Shown in pieces: positions 1 through 5,874 of a stretch of DNA of 12,421 nt. How positions within the stretch are numbered: position 1 is the first letter of the stretch; every line of letters starts with the position of its first letter. The stretch covers positions 1 through 12,421 of the forward strand of contig WFSK01000100.1 in the NCBI GenBank assembly GCA_015486095.1, read 5' to 3'. The position numbers and the translations under genes are program-made. The notes beneath the pieces are model-generated. The model ran no database searches and had not been told where the DNA came from. It was given only the letters and a program-made list of their open reading frames with translations. Origin of the DNA: Thermotogae bacterium (GTDB taxonomy: Bacteria; Thermotogota; Thermotogae; B3-G13).

Positions 1-219
1 GGTGAGTTCGTAAGGGAATTCTTCCATCAGTTTCCTCAACGTGTACCCCCTGGCTTCTCCATTTGACACTACGCTGATATCATCTTTGAAGTCCGATGTG
101 TACCACAATTCACCTATGGGATTGGTATGCCCTTCTTTCACGAACCTTTTGAGCATATCCCCACCCCAGATGAGTTCCTTGGCTATGGGTTTAAACTTCA
201 AGGGATAACTAAGATTCAC
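1..219 (-). CDS. manA: Mannose-6-phosphate isomerase, class I (5' end only, runs off left edge)
   Basis: Seventy-three codons of a gene that continues past the left edge. The N-terminus reads VNLSYPLKFKPIAKELIWGG, followed by IGELWYTSD near residues 37-45 and SNGEARGYTLRKL near 54-66. This matches the opening of type I phosphomannose isomerases, which usually begin with a YPLKFxPxxxExIWGG segment, then IGE.W..SD, then a NG...G.TL element. The enzyme interconverts mannose-6-phosphate and fructose-6-phosphate in the cytoplasm; its zinc site lies beyond the window. A GTG start at 219 is chosen because GAGGT and GGGAGG lie just upstream at 224-238; the nearby ATG at 230 runs into a stop after two codons. 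It is divergent from the polyamine operon and has its own good promoter. Family call from remembered motifs on a short fragment: fairly confident. Confidence 0.8.
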   Translation of the reverse strand, partial: MNLSYPLKFKPIAKELIWGGDMLKRFVKEGHTNPIGELWYTSDFKDDISVVSNGEARGYTLRKLMEEFPYELT

Positions 220-259
220 AACTACCTCATTCCTCCCTTCGCATAAAAAGGTTGTTCGG

Positions 260-297
260 AGATCTTGCCGTAACGGTGATATGATATCGTAAGATCT
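260..297. promoter_or_regulatory. Dyad symmetry straddling the manA -10 box (candidate operator or hairpin)
   Basis: AGATCTTGC (260-268) and GTAAGATCT (289-297) form an inverted repeat: seven perfect pairs, then a G-T and a C-G pair. A second dyad, GATAT-G-ATATC (278-288), sits inside it and covers the manA -10 box. The outer arms are about three helical turns apart and bracket the predicted -10 and transcription start, as expected for an operator bound by a dimer or a pair of dimers. Because the 3' arm lies in the promoter spacer, only part would be transcribed toward manA, so an RNA hairpin is less likely. The binding protein is unknown. Confidence 0.4.
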
Positions 298-309
298 GTC
301 TAATGTCAA
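281..309 (-). promoter_or_regulatory. Predicted sigma-70-type promoter for manA
   Basis: On the minus strand, TTGACA (304-309) and TATCAT (281-286) are separated by exactly 17 bases. The predicted start is near 274, giving a leader of about 55 nt before the manA GTG. One arm of the dyad at 260-297 lies in this promoter's spacer and the other just downstream of the start, so this promoter may be controlled. Read directly from sequence; promoter activity is inferred. Confidence 0.7.
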
Positions 310-320
310 ACCGTAGCTAC

Positions 321-349
321 TTGACATGCAGGGTGTATATGAATATAAT
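321..349 (+). promoter_or_regulatory. Consensus sigma-70-type promoter of the polyamine operon
   Basis: A perfect TTGACA (321-326) and a perfect TATAAT (344-349) are separated by 17 bases, as close to consensus as a promoter can be. The start is expected near 356, leaving a leader of about 53 nt before the regulator gene. Its -35 box is the mirror image of the manA -35 box (TGTCAA 304-309): the two promoters stand back to back around the palindrome GTAGCTAC (313-320). A promoter this strong normally implies a repressor; the dyads at 351-381 are the obvious candidate site. Confidence 0.85.
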
Positions 350-350
350 G

Positions 351-381
351 TTTAGGATTGCTAATCTAAAGGTTTAGTAAT
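351..381 (+). promoter_or_regulatory. Cluster of TTTAG/CTAAA half-sites at the transcription start (candidate operator for the XRE-cupin regulator)
   Basis: Four related half-sites fall in 27 bases: TTTAG (351-355), CTAA (361-364), CTAAA (366-370) and TTTAG (373-377). The last two make the inverted repeat CTAAA-GG-TTTAG. A looser dyad, ATTGCTAA (357-364) with TTAGTAAT (374-381), overlaps it. The cluster covers the predicted transcription start and early leader of the operon whose first gene encodes a helix-turn-helix regulator, the usual position for autorepression. The assignment to that regulator is inference. Confidence 0.5.
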
Positions 382-408
382 AATGTTATTTCGGAGAGAG
401 GATGAGAA

Positions 409-942
409 ATGAAGATCGGGGAAAGATTAAAGCGGTTGAGGCTATCGAAAGGTTTAACTCAGGAAGAGTTGGCAGAAAGGGCTGACTTGACGAAGGGTTT
501 TATCTCACAAGTAGAAAGGGATAAAACTTCGCCTTCTATAGAAACCCTTCAGCAGATTCTATTAGCCCTTGATTTCGATCTGAAACGTTTCTTTTCGGAA
601 GAAGAAGATGAAAAGGTAATATTCAAAAGAGATGAGCGGATCCCAGTTTATGATGAACCCGAAGGAGTTCGATCTCAGATCCTGATACCCAACGTCCAAG
701 AAAAGAAATTAGACCCTTACTTCGTCGTTTTAGACCCTGAGGCCCAAACTAGCAAAGAAACATATCATCCAGGGGAAGAATTCGGGTACATCATATCTGG
801 AAGATTAGAATTACATTTGAACGATAAGACCTATAGGTTAAGAGCGAAGGATTGTTTTTATTTCAGGGCGGATAAGAAACATTATGTAAGGAATCCATCT
901 AATAGAGAAAAGTGCAAGTTTCTCTGGATCAAGATAGATTGA
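409..942 (+). CDS. XRE-family transcriptional regulator with C-terminal cupin sensor domain
   Basis: A 177-aa two-domain regulator. Residues 1-62 are a Cro/C1-type helix-turn-helix (IGERLKRLRLSKGLTQEELA, then LTKGFISQVERDKTSPS as recognition helix and following turn). Residues about 105-175 are a small cupin barrel with YHPGEEFGYIISG (H120, E124, G131) and a second motif with H158 and N162; the first His of the usual HxH is absent (T118), so metal binding is uncertain. E. coli PuuR, which senses putrescine, has this architecture. As first gene of the polyamine operon it probably senses a polyamine or precursor in the cupin pocket and represses its own promoter through the dyads at 351-381. 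The ATG is preceded by GAGAGG at about 7 bases. Family call is firm; the ligand is inferred from context. Confidence 0.88.
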   Translation: MKIGERLKRLRLSKGLTQEELAERADLTKGFISQVERDKTSPSIETLQQILLALDFDLKRFFSEEEDEKVIFKRDERIPVYDEPEGVRSQILIPNVQEKKLDPYFVVLDPEAQTSKETYHPGEEFGYIISGRLELHLNDKTYRLRAKDCFYFRADKKHYVRNPSNREKCKFLWIKID

Positions 943-960
943 CCAATAACTAATACAACG

Positions 961-966
961 AGGAGG
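961..966 (+). promoter_or_regulatory. Ribosome binding site that fixes the TTG start of speD
   Basis: AGGAGG lies 8 bases before TTG at 975. No ATG or GTG lies in frame nearby, and the TTG start puts the self-cleavage serine at residue 63, the position I recall for T. maritima SpeD. Confidence 0.8.
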
Positions 967-974
967 CGATCGAA

Positions 975-1385
975 TTGAAAGCACTTGGTAGGCATCTATT
1001 GGTTGAATTTTACGACTGTGATAAGAAGATATTGAACGACCTGGAAAGCATTAAATCCCTGATGCTGGAAGCAGCGAGAAAATCCAACGCAACCGTAGTT
1101 GAAAGCGTCTTTCACAAATTTAAGCCCTATGGAGTGAGCGGAGTTGTTGTTGTTGCAGAATCGCACTTAACTATACATACCTGGCCAGAATATGGTTATA
1201 GTGCTGTTGACCTTTTCACATGTGGCGAAGAAGTAGACCCATGGAAAGGTTTCGATTATTTACAAGTTGTTCTCAATGCCGGTCGTCGAACGACCATGGA
1301 AATAAAGCGTGGGAAATATGAAGATATAGGTATAAGTGAGGATTCTCCTTACAAATTCGGAGTTAAACAAGGGGTAAGAGTATGA
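975..1385 (+). CDS. speD: S-adenosylmethionine decarboxylase proenzyme (AdoMetDC, class 1 bacterial/archaeal type)
   Basis: A 136-aa pyruvoyl enzyme that decarboxylates S-adenosylmethionine to supply the aminopropyl donor for spermidine synthesis. It begins with ALGRHLLVEFYDCD. The processing site is AES-HLTIHTWPEYGY: cleavage between E62 and S63 should turn S63 into the pyruvoyl group of the alpha chain. H68 (processing) and C83 in FTCG (catalytic proton donor) stand where the T. maritima enzyme has them. Length is normal for the short single-domain form. The TTG start has a strong Shine-Dalgarno site. The stop overlaps the ATG of pdaD by 4 bases (ATGA), so translation is probably coupled. 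All three active-site residues are kept, so I see no sign of the neofunctionalised SpeD variants that decarboxylate arginine or ornithine. Confidence 0.96.
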   Translation: MKALGRHLLVEFYDCDKKILNDLESIKSLMLEAARKSNATVVESVFHKFKPYGVSGVVVVAESHLTIHTWPEYGYSAVDLFTCGEEVDPWKGFDYLQVVLNAGRRTTMEIKRGKYEDIGISEDSPYKFGVKQGVRV

Positions 1386-1849
1386 TCGATATTCCTCAAA
1401 AATATCTCCTGGTTGCGGGTAAAGGAACGGGATGTAGTTCGTTGAATGCCTTCGATGCAGCCTTAAGAGATGCCGGGGTTGGTAATGTTAACCTGGTTAA
1501 GATGAGCAGTATAATTCCTCCCCACTGTCGTAAGGTTTCCTCCATTACTTTGCCATATGGTGCTATTGTACCTGCTGCATACGCCAGCTTGTCTACGGAG
1601 GGTGGTTCTATTGGGATAATAGGTGCAGGAGTGGCTGCTGCATTCCCAGAAGACGAGAATTTACCTGCTTTGGTAATGGAACATGAAGACTATGCTGATA
1701 AAGAAAGGATAGAGAAGACCGTAAGGGAAATGGCCATTTCAGGATTGGAAAACAGGGGATGGAAGGTAAAGAAGGTAGAAAGCATTGCAATAGATATGAA
1801 GGTCGAAAAAGTGGGAGCAGTGTTTGCTGCCGTAATACTCTGGTATTGA
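1382..1849 (+). CDS. pdaD: Pyruvoyl-dependent arginine decarboxylase (PvlArgDC) proenzyme
   Basis: A 155-aa self-processing enzyme converting arginine to agmatine and CO2. The N-terminal part has GKGTGCSSLNAFDAALRDAG; the cleavage motif is VKMSSIIPP, where breakage between S42 and S43 should give a beta chain of about 42 residues and a pyruvoyl-capped alpha chain. The segment IIGAGVAAAFPEDENLPALV followed by MEHE (99-102) is typical of the family; an acidic residue there, probably E100, matches the proton-donor glutamate of the Methanocaldococcus jannaschii enzyme. Length is close to the archaeal forms. The family is common in archaea and patchy in bacteria. Placed between speD and speE, it supplies the diamine precursor. 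It overlaps speD by 4 bases. Confidence 0.93.
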   Translation: MIDIPQKYLLVAGKGTGCSSLNAFDAALRDAGVGNVNLVKMSSIIPPHCRKVSSITLPYGAIVPAAYASLSTEGGSIGIIGAGVAAAFPEDENLPALVMEHEDYADKERIEKTVREMAISGLENRGWKVKKVESIAIDMKVEKVGAVFAAVILWY

Positions 1850-1867
1850 AAAGGGGGTGCTTTTGAA

Positions 1868-2713
1868 GTGAATGAGATGGAGTTATGGTTTACGGAAAAA
1901 GAATCATCCGGCTCTGCTTTCAGTTTTAAGGTAAAGAAACATCTCTACAGTTTTACAACGAGTTATCAGAGGATAGATGTCTTAGAGAGTTATGGATTCG
2001 GTAAGATACTCATCTTAGATGGTTATACTATGTTTACAGAGAAAGATGAGTTTATGTACCATGAGACGATCACCCATGTGCCACTCTTCGTACATCCGGA
2101 TCCAGAAGATGTTTTGATAATAGGAGGGGGAGATGGGGGGGTTCTCAGAGAAGTCTTGAAGCACCCCGGGGTAAGAAAGGCTACCCTTGTGGAGGTAGAT
2201 GAGAAGGTAATAGAGGTGTCTAAAAGATTCTTTCCCCAGCTTTCTAAGGCTTTTGAGGATAAACGTGCTCATGTAGTGATTGCCGACGGAGCGAGTTATG
2301 TTGAAGACAAAAAGGATGAGTTCGATATCATAATAGTGGATTCTACGGATCCGTATGCTGGTGCGGCGAGTCCACTATTCCAAAGAAAGTTTTATCAGGA
2401 CTGCTACAACGCTTTGAGGGAAGATGGTATAATGGTTGCACAAACGGAGAGCCCTTATCACGATACGTATTGGGTGAAAAACATATATAAGGAGATGAAG
2501 TATGCCTTCCCCGGTAGAAGAATGTATTTGGGATATATGCCTTCCTACCCGGGCACATTGTGGAGTTACGCCTTCGCTTCGAAGAGGTATGATCCCATCG
2601 GTGATCTTCACGAAGAAAGAATAGATATAGATAGGTATGAATTGAAGTATTACAACGCCGATGTACATCGCGCTGCATTTGCATTACCGAATTTCATCAA
2701 AAGCTTGATATGA
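1868..2713 (+). CDS. speE: Polyamine aminopropyltransferase (spermidine synthase)
   Basis: A 281-aa methyltransferase-fold enzyme that moves the aminopropyl group of decarboxylated S-adenosylmethionine onto a diamine. The N-terminal beta domain (about 1-60) is followed by DEFMYHE (60-66), the nucleotide-binding loop GGGDGG (86-91), VEVD (108-111) for ribose contact, D140 in the ADG motif, and catalytic DSTDP (158-162, D158). The C-terminal LKYYNADVHRAAFALP motif is also usual. The GTG start at 1868 follows AAGGGGGTG (1851-1859) at 8 bases; TTG at 1863 hits a stop after two codons. Putrescine is the usual acceptor. With agmatine production and SpeB encoded next door, agmatine is also possible, giving N1-aminopropylagmatine as in Thermus; motifs alone do not decide this. 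Its stop overlaps the speB start. Confidence 0.95.
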   Translation: MNEMELWFTEKESSGSAFSFKVKKHLYSFTTSYQRIDVLESYGFGKILILDGYTMFTEKDEFMYHETITHVPLFVHPDPEDVLIIGGGDGGVLREVLKHPGVRKATLVEVDEKVIEVSKRFFPQLSKAFEDKRAHVVIADGASYVEDKKDEFDIIIVDSTDPYAGAASPLFQRKFYQDCYNALREDGIMVAQTESPYHDTYWVKNIYKEMKYAFPGRRMYLGYMPSYPGTLWSYAFASKRYDPIGDLHEERIDIDRYELKYYNADVHRAAFALPNFIKSLI

Positions 2714-3585
2714 GTTTGCAATTCCTGGGCTCAAAAAGACCAGATGAAATAAAAGCAAAACGATGCATTTCTCTCTTTGGTGCCCCTTACGATGGAACAT
2801 CTTCTTATAGGCCCGGTTCCAGGTTTGCTCCCAATGCGATAAGGGCGGCATCTGTTGGCATAGAAACCTACAGTCCATATCAAGATGAAGATATCGAATC
2901 TTTATGTTTTGTAGACGATGGGGACCTCGAGCTTCCATTTGGTAACAGAGATAAGGTTCTCGATATGATAGAGAAATATGTTTCATCTTTGTTGGAAAAC
3001 GATGGCATACCACTTATGATCGGTGGAGAGCATCTCGTTAGTTATCCTGCGATAAAGGCTGTACATAGTGTTTGTGATGAACTTCACATTCTACATCTGG
3101 ATGCGCATGCGGATCTTCGCGATGAATTCTTGGGAGAAAGGTTCTCTCACGCCACTGTCATAAGACGGGTATGTGAGATAGTTGGTGATAAAAACGTACA
3201 CCAATTCGGAATAAGATCGGGTATAAAGGATGAATTTGCCTACGCTCGTGAAAGATTAGGAGATTTTCATCCCTTCTCCTTACCAAATCCAAAAGAGATT
3301 GTGGAAAAGTTTGAAGGTAAGGATGTCTATCTCACTCTCGATGTCGATATCCTTTCACCTTCCTGTTTACCTGGCACAGGGACTCCAGAACCAGGTGGTA
3401 TAACCTTCGACCAACTCTTATCTTTCCTCATAGGATTGAAAGGAATTAACTTCGTCGGAATAGATGTGGTAGAATTGTTGCCCCATTATGATCCATCTGG
3501 GGTTTCCAGCATCGCTGTAGCCAAGATCATAAGGGAACTGTTAATCCTGGCATGCCCGTCGAATATGAGATCCGATCGACTATAG
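2710..3585 (+). CDS. speB: Agmatinase-family ureohydrolase (agmatinase or aminopropylagmatinase)
   Basis: A 291-aa binuclear manganese hydrolase of the arginase/agmatinase family, releasing urea from agmatine (giving putrescine) or from N1-aminopropylagmatine (giving spermidine). The metal ligands are all present: H108 in GGEHL, D131, H133 and D135 in HLDAHADLRDEF, and D211 and D213 in TLDVDILSPS. The family segments PGSRFAPNAIR (35-45), SHATVIRR (146-153) and PGTGTPEPGG (221-230) are intact. The ATG overlaps the speE stop by 4 bases with no clear Shine-Dalgarno site of its own, so translation probably depends on speE. It is the last gene of the operon and converges on fliP. Substrate choice between the two guanidines is open. 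Confidence 0.94.
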   Translation: MSLQFLGSKRPDEIKAKRCISLFGAPYDGTSSYRPGSRFAPNAIRAASVGIETYSPYQDEDIESLCFVDDGDLELPFGNRDKVLDMIEKYVSSLLENDGIPLMIGGEHLVSYPAIKAVHSVCDELHILHLDAHADLRDEFLGERFSHATVIRRVCEIVGDKNVHQFGIRSGIKDEFAYARERLGDFHPFSLPNPKEIVEKFEGKDVYLTLDVDILSPSCLPGTGTPEPGGITFDQLLSFLIGLKGINFVGIDVVELLPHYDPSGVSSIAVAKIIRELLILACPSNMRSDRL

Positions 3586-3618
3586 GTAAGAACATTGACG
3601 TTAGCTCGGCTCATGATG

Positions 3619-3638
3619 GCCAATGTGATTTGGCTTTT
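3619..3638 (+). terminator. Weak candidate intrinsic terminator after speB
   Basis: A 5-bp stem GCCAA (3619-3623) with TTGGC (3630-3634), a 6-base loop, then TTTT. It sits 34 bases past the speB stop in the 59-bp gap between convergent genes. The stem is short and the T run brief, so efficiency is doubtful. In the other direction no T run follows the hairpin. Confidence 0.45.
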
Positions 3639-3644
3639 AACATC

Positions 3645-4421
3645 TTAGAATCCTTTCAGAATTCCTCCGATGAGTAAATTCCATCCATCGACCAATACGA
3701 AGAGAAGAACCTTAAATGGGAGAGATATCATTATAGGAGGGATCATGATCATACCCATGGAGAGTAATATGCTTGCCACGATCATGTCTATTACGACGAA
3801 GGGTATAAACAAGAGTACCCCTATCTTAAAGGCTATTTCCAATTCACTAACTATGAACGCGGGTATGAGAACCGAAGTTGGTATGTCATCCCTAGTCTTC
3901 ACTTTGGTTATATGAGCGCTTCTCAAGAAGAGTGTTATGTCATCCTCGTTGTGATGCATTTCTATCTCCTTGAACATAAAAGAGCGCAAAGGCTTAAGAC
4001 TGTTTTTATAAGCTTGTTGATAAGATATCTTGTTATCGAAATAAGGTTTTATTGCATTGGTGTATATATTGGTCCAAACGGGTTGCATTATGAATAGTGT
4101 TAAAAATAAGGCTAAGCCTATTAGAACCTGATTCGGAGGAGTTTGCCTTGTACCGAGCCCTTCTCTCAGAAAGGCAAAAACAACGATAACTCGTGTGTAG
4201 GAAGTTAGCATGACAAGAATAGATGGTAAAAGAGACAAGATCGTTAATAAGAATAATATCTCTAAGGTAACGGCGAGGTCTCCCCTCTTCGTCGCGGGTG
4301 AGACACCCACACTTATTTTAGGCACAGGAATGGGAGGAACATCGGTTTGAGCAATCGATGTGAATCCAAGGGTGATCAGTAAAATGAAGGTTAACAGTAA
4401 TATTCTATTCGGGCTTTTCAC
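3645..4421 (-). CDS. fliP: Flagellar biosynthesis protein FliP (export gate)
   Basis: A 258-aa inner-membrane protein of the flagellar type III export gate, which assembles with FliQ and FliR. Residues 1-25 form a cleavable-type signal peptide ending near SIAQ. Hydrophobic segments follow at about 51-73, 99-117, 185-222 and 226-250. Diagnostic stretches are SYTRVIVVFAFLREGLGT (74-91), PPNQVLIGLALFLT (95-108), and IPAFIVSELEIAFKIGVLLF with VIDMIVASILLSMGMIMIPP (186-229), the conserved FliP signature region. Length is normal. The start is GTG, overlapping the fliO TGA as GTGA, so the two are probably translationally coupled. It is the last gene of the minus-strand run before the convergent junction. 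Confidence 0.96.
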   Translation of the reverse strand: MKSPNRILLLTFILLITLGFTSIAQTDVPPIPVPKISVGVSPATKRGDLAVTLEILFLLTILSLLPSILVMLTSYTRVIVVFAFLREGLGTRQTPPNQVLIGLALFLTLFIMQPVWTNIYTNAIKPYFDNKISYQQAYKNSLKPLRSFMFKEIEMHHNEDDITLFLRSAHITKVKTRDDIPTSVLIPAFIVSELEIAFKIGVLLFIPFVVIDMIVASILLSMGMIMIPPIMISLPFKVLLFVLVDGWNLLIGGILKGF

Positions 4422-4960
4422 TTTATCTGCCTTAATCTGTTGATCTCGGAGCTAAGATTTCTCCTTTTTCCTTTCGCTATTTTCTTCCTAAGTGTACTTA
4501 AAAAGGAATTGGAGCTAGAACTCATCTTACTGAGTTCGAGTTTTATATAATCTGCCTGCTCACCTTCTTCTATTTTATCGAGAAGATTTATGGAGTTAGG
4601 CGACACACCAAGTAAGAAAAAAACATTTCCTACCTGCATTAGGACTATGAATTCGTTTTTACCAATGGGGGTACTGTGAACGATCTTTATAAGTGAATTA
4701 GAAGTGGGAACGAATCTCAACCGTTTTATCAAGAGAAACAGAACATATATAGAAATCAAGATAAGAATGAAGATGATCGTGAACTTTATCCATAATCCTG
4801 TGTTTACTCCTACTATGCCACCTACTGCTTTCACGGGAGAACCGGTCTTGCTTAACGTACTGTTTACTTTATTTATCAATTGATCACCTTGCTCTGAAAA
4901 AAGCAAAAAACCCTTTATGCAAAGTAATGCAAGCCACAAAATAAAACGAAAAGATTTCAC
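4418..4960 (-). CDS. fliO: Flagellar biosynthesis protein FliO-like
   Basis: A 180-aa membrane protein with an N-terminal hydrophobic signal-like segment (4-21), an extracytoplasmic stretch of about 35 residues, a membrane helix (57-78), the positive cluster KRLR, and then a cytoplasmic domain. That domain contains IVHSTPIGKNEFIVLMQVG and FFLLGVSPNSINLLDKI, the recognisable FliO core (typically a PLG...L.V..V....LLGV....I.LL pattern). The C-terminus is lysine/arginine rich. FliO helps assemble the FliP ring; sequence conservation is low, so position directly upstream of and overlapping fliP is strong support. The GTG start at 4960 has GAGG upstream at about 10 bases. A 39-bp gap separates it from cheY. 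Confidence 0.88.
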   Translation of the reverse strand: MKSFRFILWLALLCIKGFLLFSEQGDQLINKVNSTLSKTGSPVKAVGGIVGVNTGLWIKFTIIFILILISIYVLFLLIKRLRFVPTSNSLIKIVHSTPIGKNEFIVLMQVGNVFFLLGVSPNSINLLDKIEEGEQADYIKLELSKMSSSSNSFLSTLRKKIAKGKRRNLSSEINRLRQIK

Positions 4961-4999
4961 ACCATCATCGCCTCAGGTTATTAAGAGGAAGTGTCTTTC

Positions 5000-5368
5000 T
5001 CAGGAACTTAAAACTTTAGTTACAGCTTCGATAACCCTGGACTGCTGAAACGGTTTGACTATAAAGTCTTTTGCACCTGCCTGAATGGATTCTATAACCA
5101 TCGCTTGTTGCCCCATGGCACTGCAGACTATTATATTAGCATCAGGAAAAGACTTCTTTATCTCTCTTATCGCTTGTATCCCATCCATTTCCGGCATAGT
5201 TATATCCATGGTTACAAGATCGGGTTTTAATTCCTTATACTTCTCTATAGCCTCTTTCCCATTAGCAGCTTCTCCTACTACTTCATAACCCCCCTCTGTT
5301 AATATGTTTTTTAAAAACATTCTCATAAAAGCGGCATCATCGACTACCAAGATCCTTCCTTTTGCCAT
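5000..5368 (-). CDS. cheY: Chemotaxis response regulator CheY
   Basis: A 122-aa single-domain receiver that takes phosphate from CheA and binds the flagellar switch. It has the acidic pair D10-D11 (VVDDAAFMRM), phosphoacceptor D55 (TMDITMPEMDG), S83 in CSAMGQQ and K105 in FIVKPFQ. There is no output domain. The sequence closely resembles the T. maritima CheY as I recall it. Two ATGs are available; the second (5368) is preferred because the Shine-Dalgarno AGGAGGT (5375-5381) is 6 bases from it, whereas the first (5374) touches it directly. The cheW stop codon lies within this ribosome-binding region. The next genes are flagellar export proteins. Confidence 0.97.
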   Translation of the reverse strand: MAKGRILVVDDAAFMRMFLKNILTEGGYEVVGEAANGKEAIEKYKELKPDLVTMDITMPEMDGIQAIREIKKSFPDANIIVCSAMGQQAMVIESIQAGAKDFIVKPFQQSRVIEAVTKVLSS

Positions 5369-5374
5369 AATCAT

Positions 5375-5381
5375 ACCTCCT
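5375..5381 (-). promoter_or_regulatory. Ribosome binding site deciding the cheY start
   Basis: AGGAGGT on the minus strand ends directly against the upstream ATG (5374) but lies 6 bases from the second ATG (5368), which favours the second as the true start. The site overlaps the cheW stop codon (5381-5383), so termination of cheW and initiation of cheY are close. Confidence 0.75.
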
Positions 5382-5854
5382 TACGAGAGCTCTGTATCGA
5401 GAATTGCTTCTATATCGAGAAATATTATGAGTTGATCATCCAACTTTATTACACCTTTTATGAAGCGAGTATCCACTTCGCTTCCCTGTGTAGAATTAAC
5501 TACCTCTATTTGACTCTCGTCAACGTTTATAACTTCTCTTACATTATTTACTAAAAAGCCAACTTCTATATCTTCAAAATGCGCTATTATGATCCTATTG
5601 TACTCTCCTATTTTTTCTTTTTTTAGATTAATTCTCTCCGATAAGTCCATTACCGGGATGATCCTTCCTCTGTAGTTTATAACCCCCTTTATATAAGAAG
5701 CTGTTTTTGGAACAGGTCTTATATCTACCATTTCTATTATAGTTTCAACGGGGAGAACATTGAAGGCATAAAGGTTTCCTTCTAATTCGAAGGTGAGTAA
5801 CTGCATTATCGATTTACTACTTACATCCTTAACCAAGATGTTGATATTTTTCAT
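5381..5854 (-). CDS. cheW: Chemotaxis coupling protein CheW
   Basis: A 157-aa adaptor joining chemoreceptors to CheA. From residue about 15 it follows the CheW fold: QLLTFELEGNLYAFNVLPVE, then VETIIEMVDIRPVPKTASYI, IKGVINYRGRIIPVMDLSER and GFLVNNVREVINVDESQIE, ending with FIKGVIKLDDQLIIFLDIEAIL. The NYRG and VMDL motifs are those used in the CheW/CheA-P5 interface. The start at 5854 is preferred because AGAGGTGA (5860-5867) is 5 bases upstream; the in-frame GTG at 5863 lies inside that site. It is 20 bases after cheA and 12 bases before cheY. Confidence 0.96.
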   Translation of the reverse strand: MKNINILVKDVSSKSIMQLLTFELEGNLYAFNVLPVETIIEMVDIRPVPKTASYIKGVINYRGRIIPVMDLSERINLKKEKIGEYNRIIIAHFEDIEVGFLVNNVREVINVDESQIEVVNSTQGSEVDTRFIKGVIKLDDQLIIFLDIEAILDTELS

Positions 5855-5874
5855 CTTTCTCACCTCTTTTCACA

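Noticed and set aside
222..230. ATG-AGG-TAG on the minus strand as a tiny leader peptide before manA
   Set aside because: It is only two codons and overlaps the ribosome binding region. It is more likely part of the Shine-Dalgarno context of the GTG start.
260..297. Reading the dyad as a riboswitch or terminator
   Set aside because: One arm lies in the manA promoter spacer, so it would not be transcribed toward manA. There is no T run, and the loop matches no aptamer I recognise.
2343..2684. Minus-strand open frames opposite speE
   Set aside because: They oppose the conserved catalytic half of spermidine synthase, and their Cys/His/Ser-rich translation resembles no family I know.
3670..4097. 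Two plus-strand open frames opposite fliP
   Set aside because: They are antisense to conserved FliP helices and continue no plus-strand operon beyond the speB terminator region. No family resemblance was seen.
5372..5374. First ATG as the cheY start
   Set aside because: The Shine-Dalgarno sequence directly abuts it, leaving no spacing. The second ATG has the proper 6-base gap and gives the usual CheY N-terminus.
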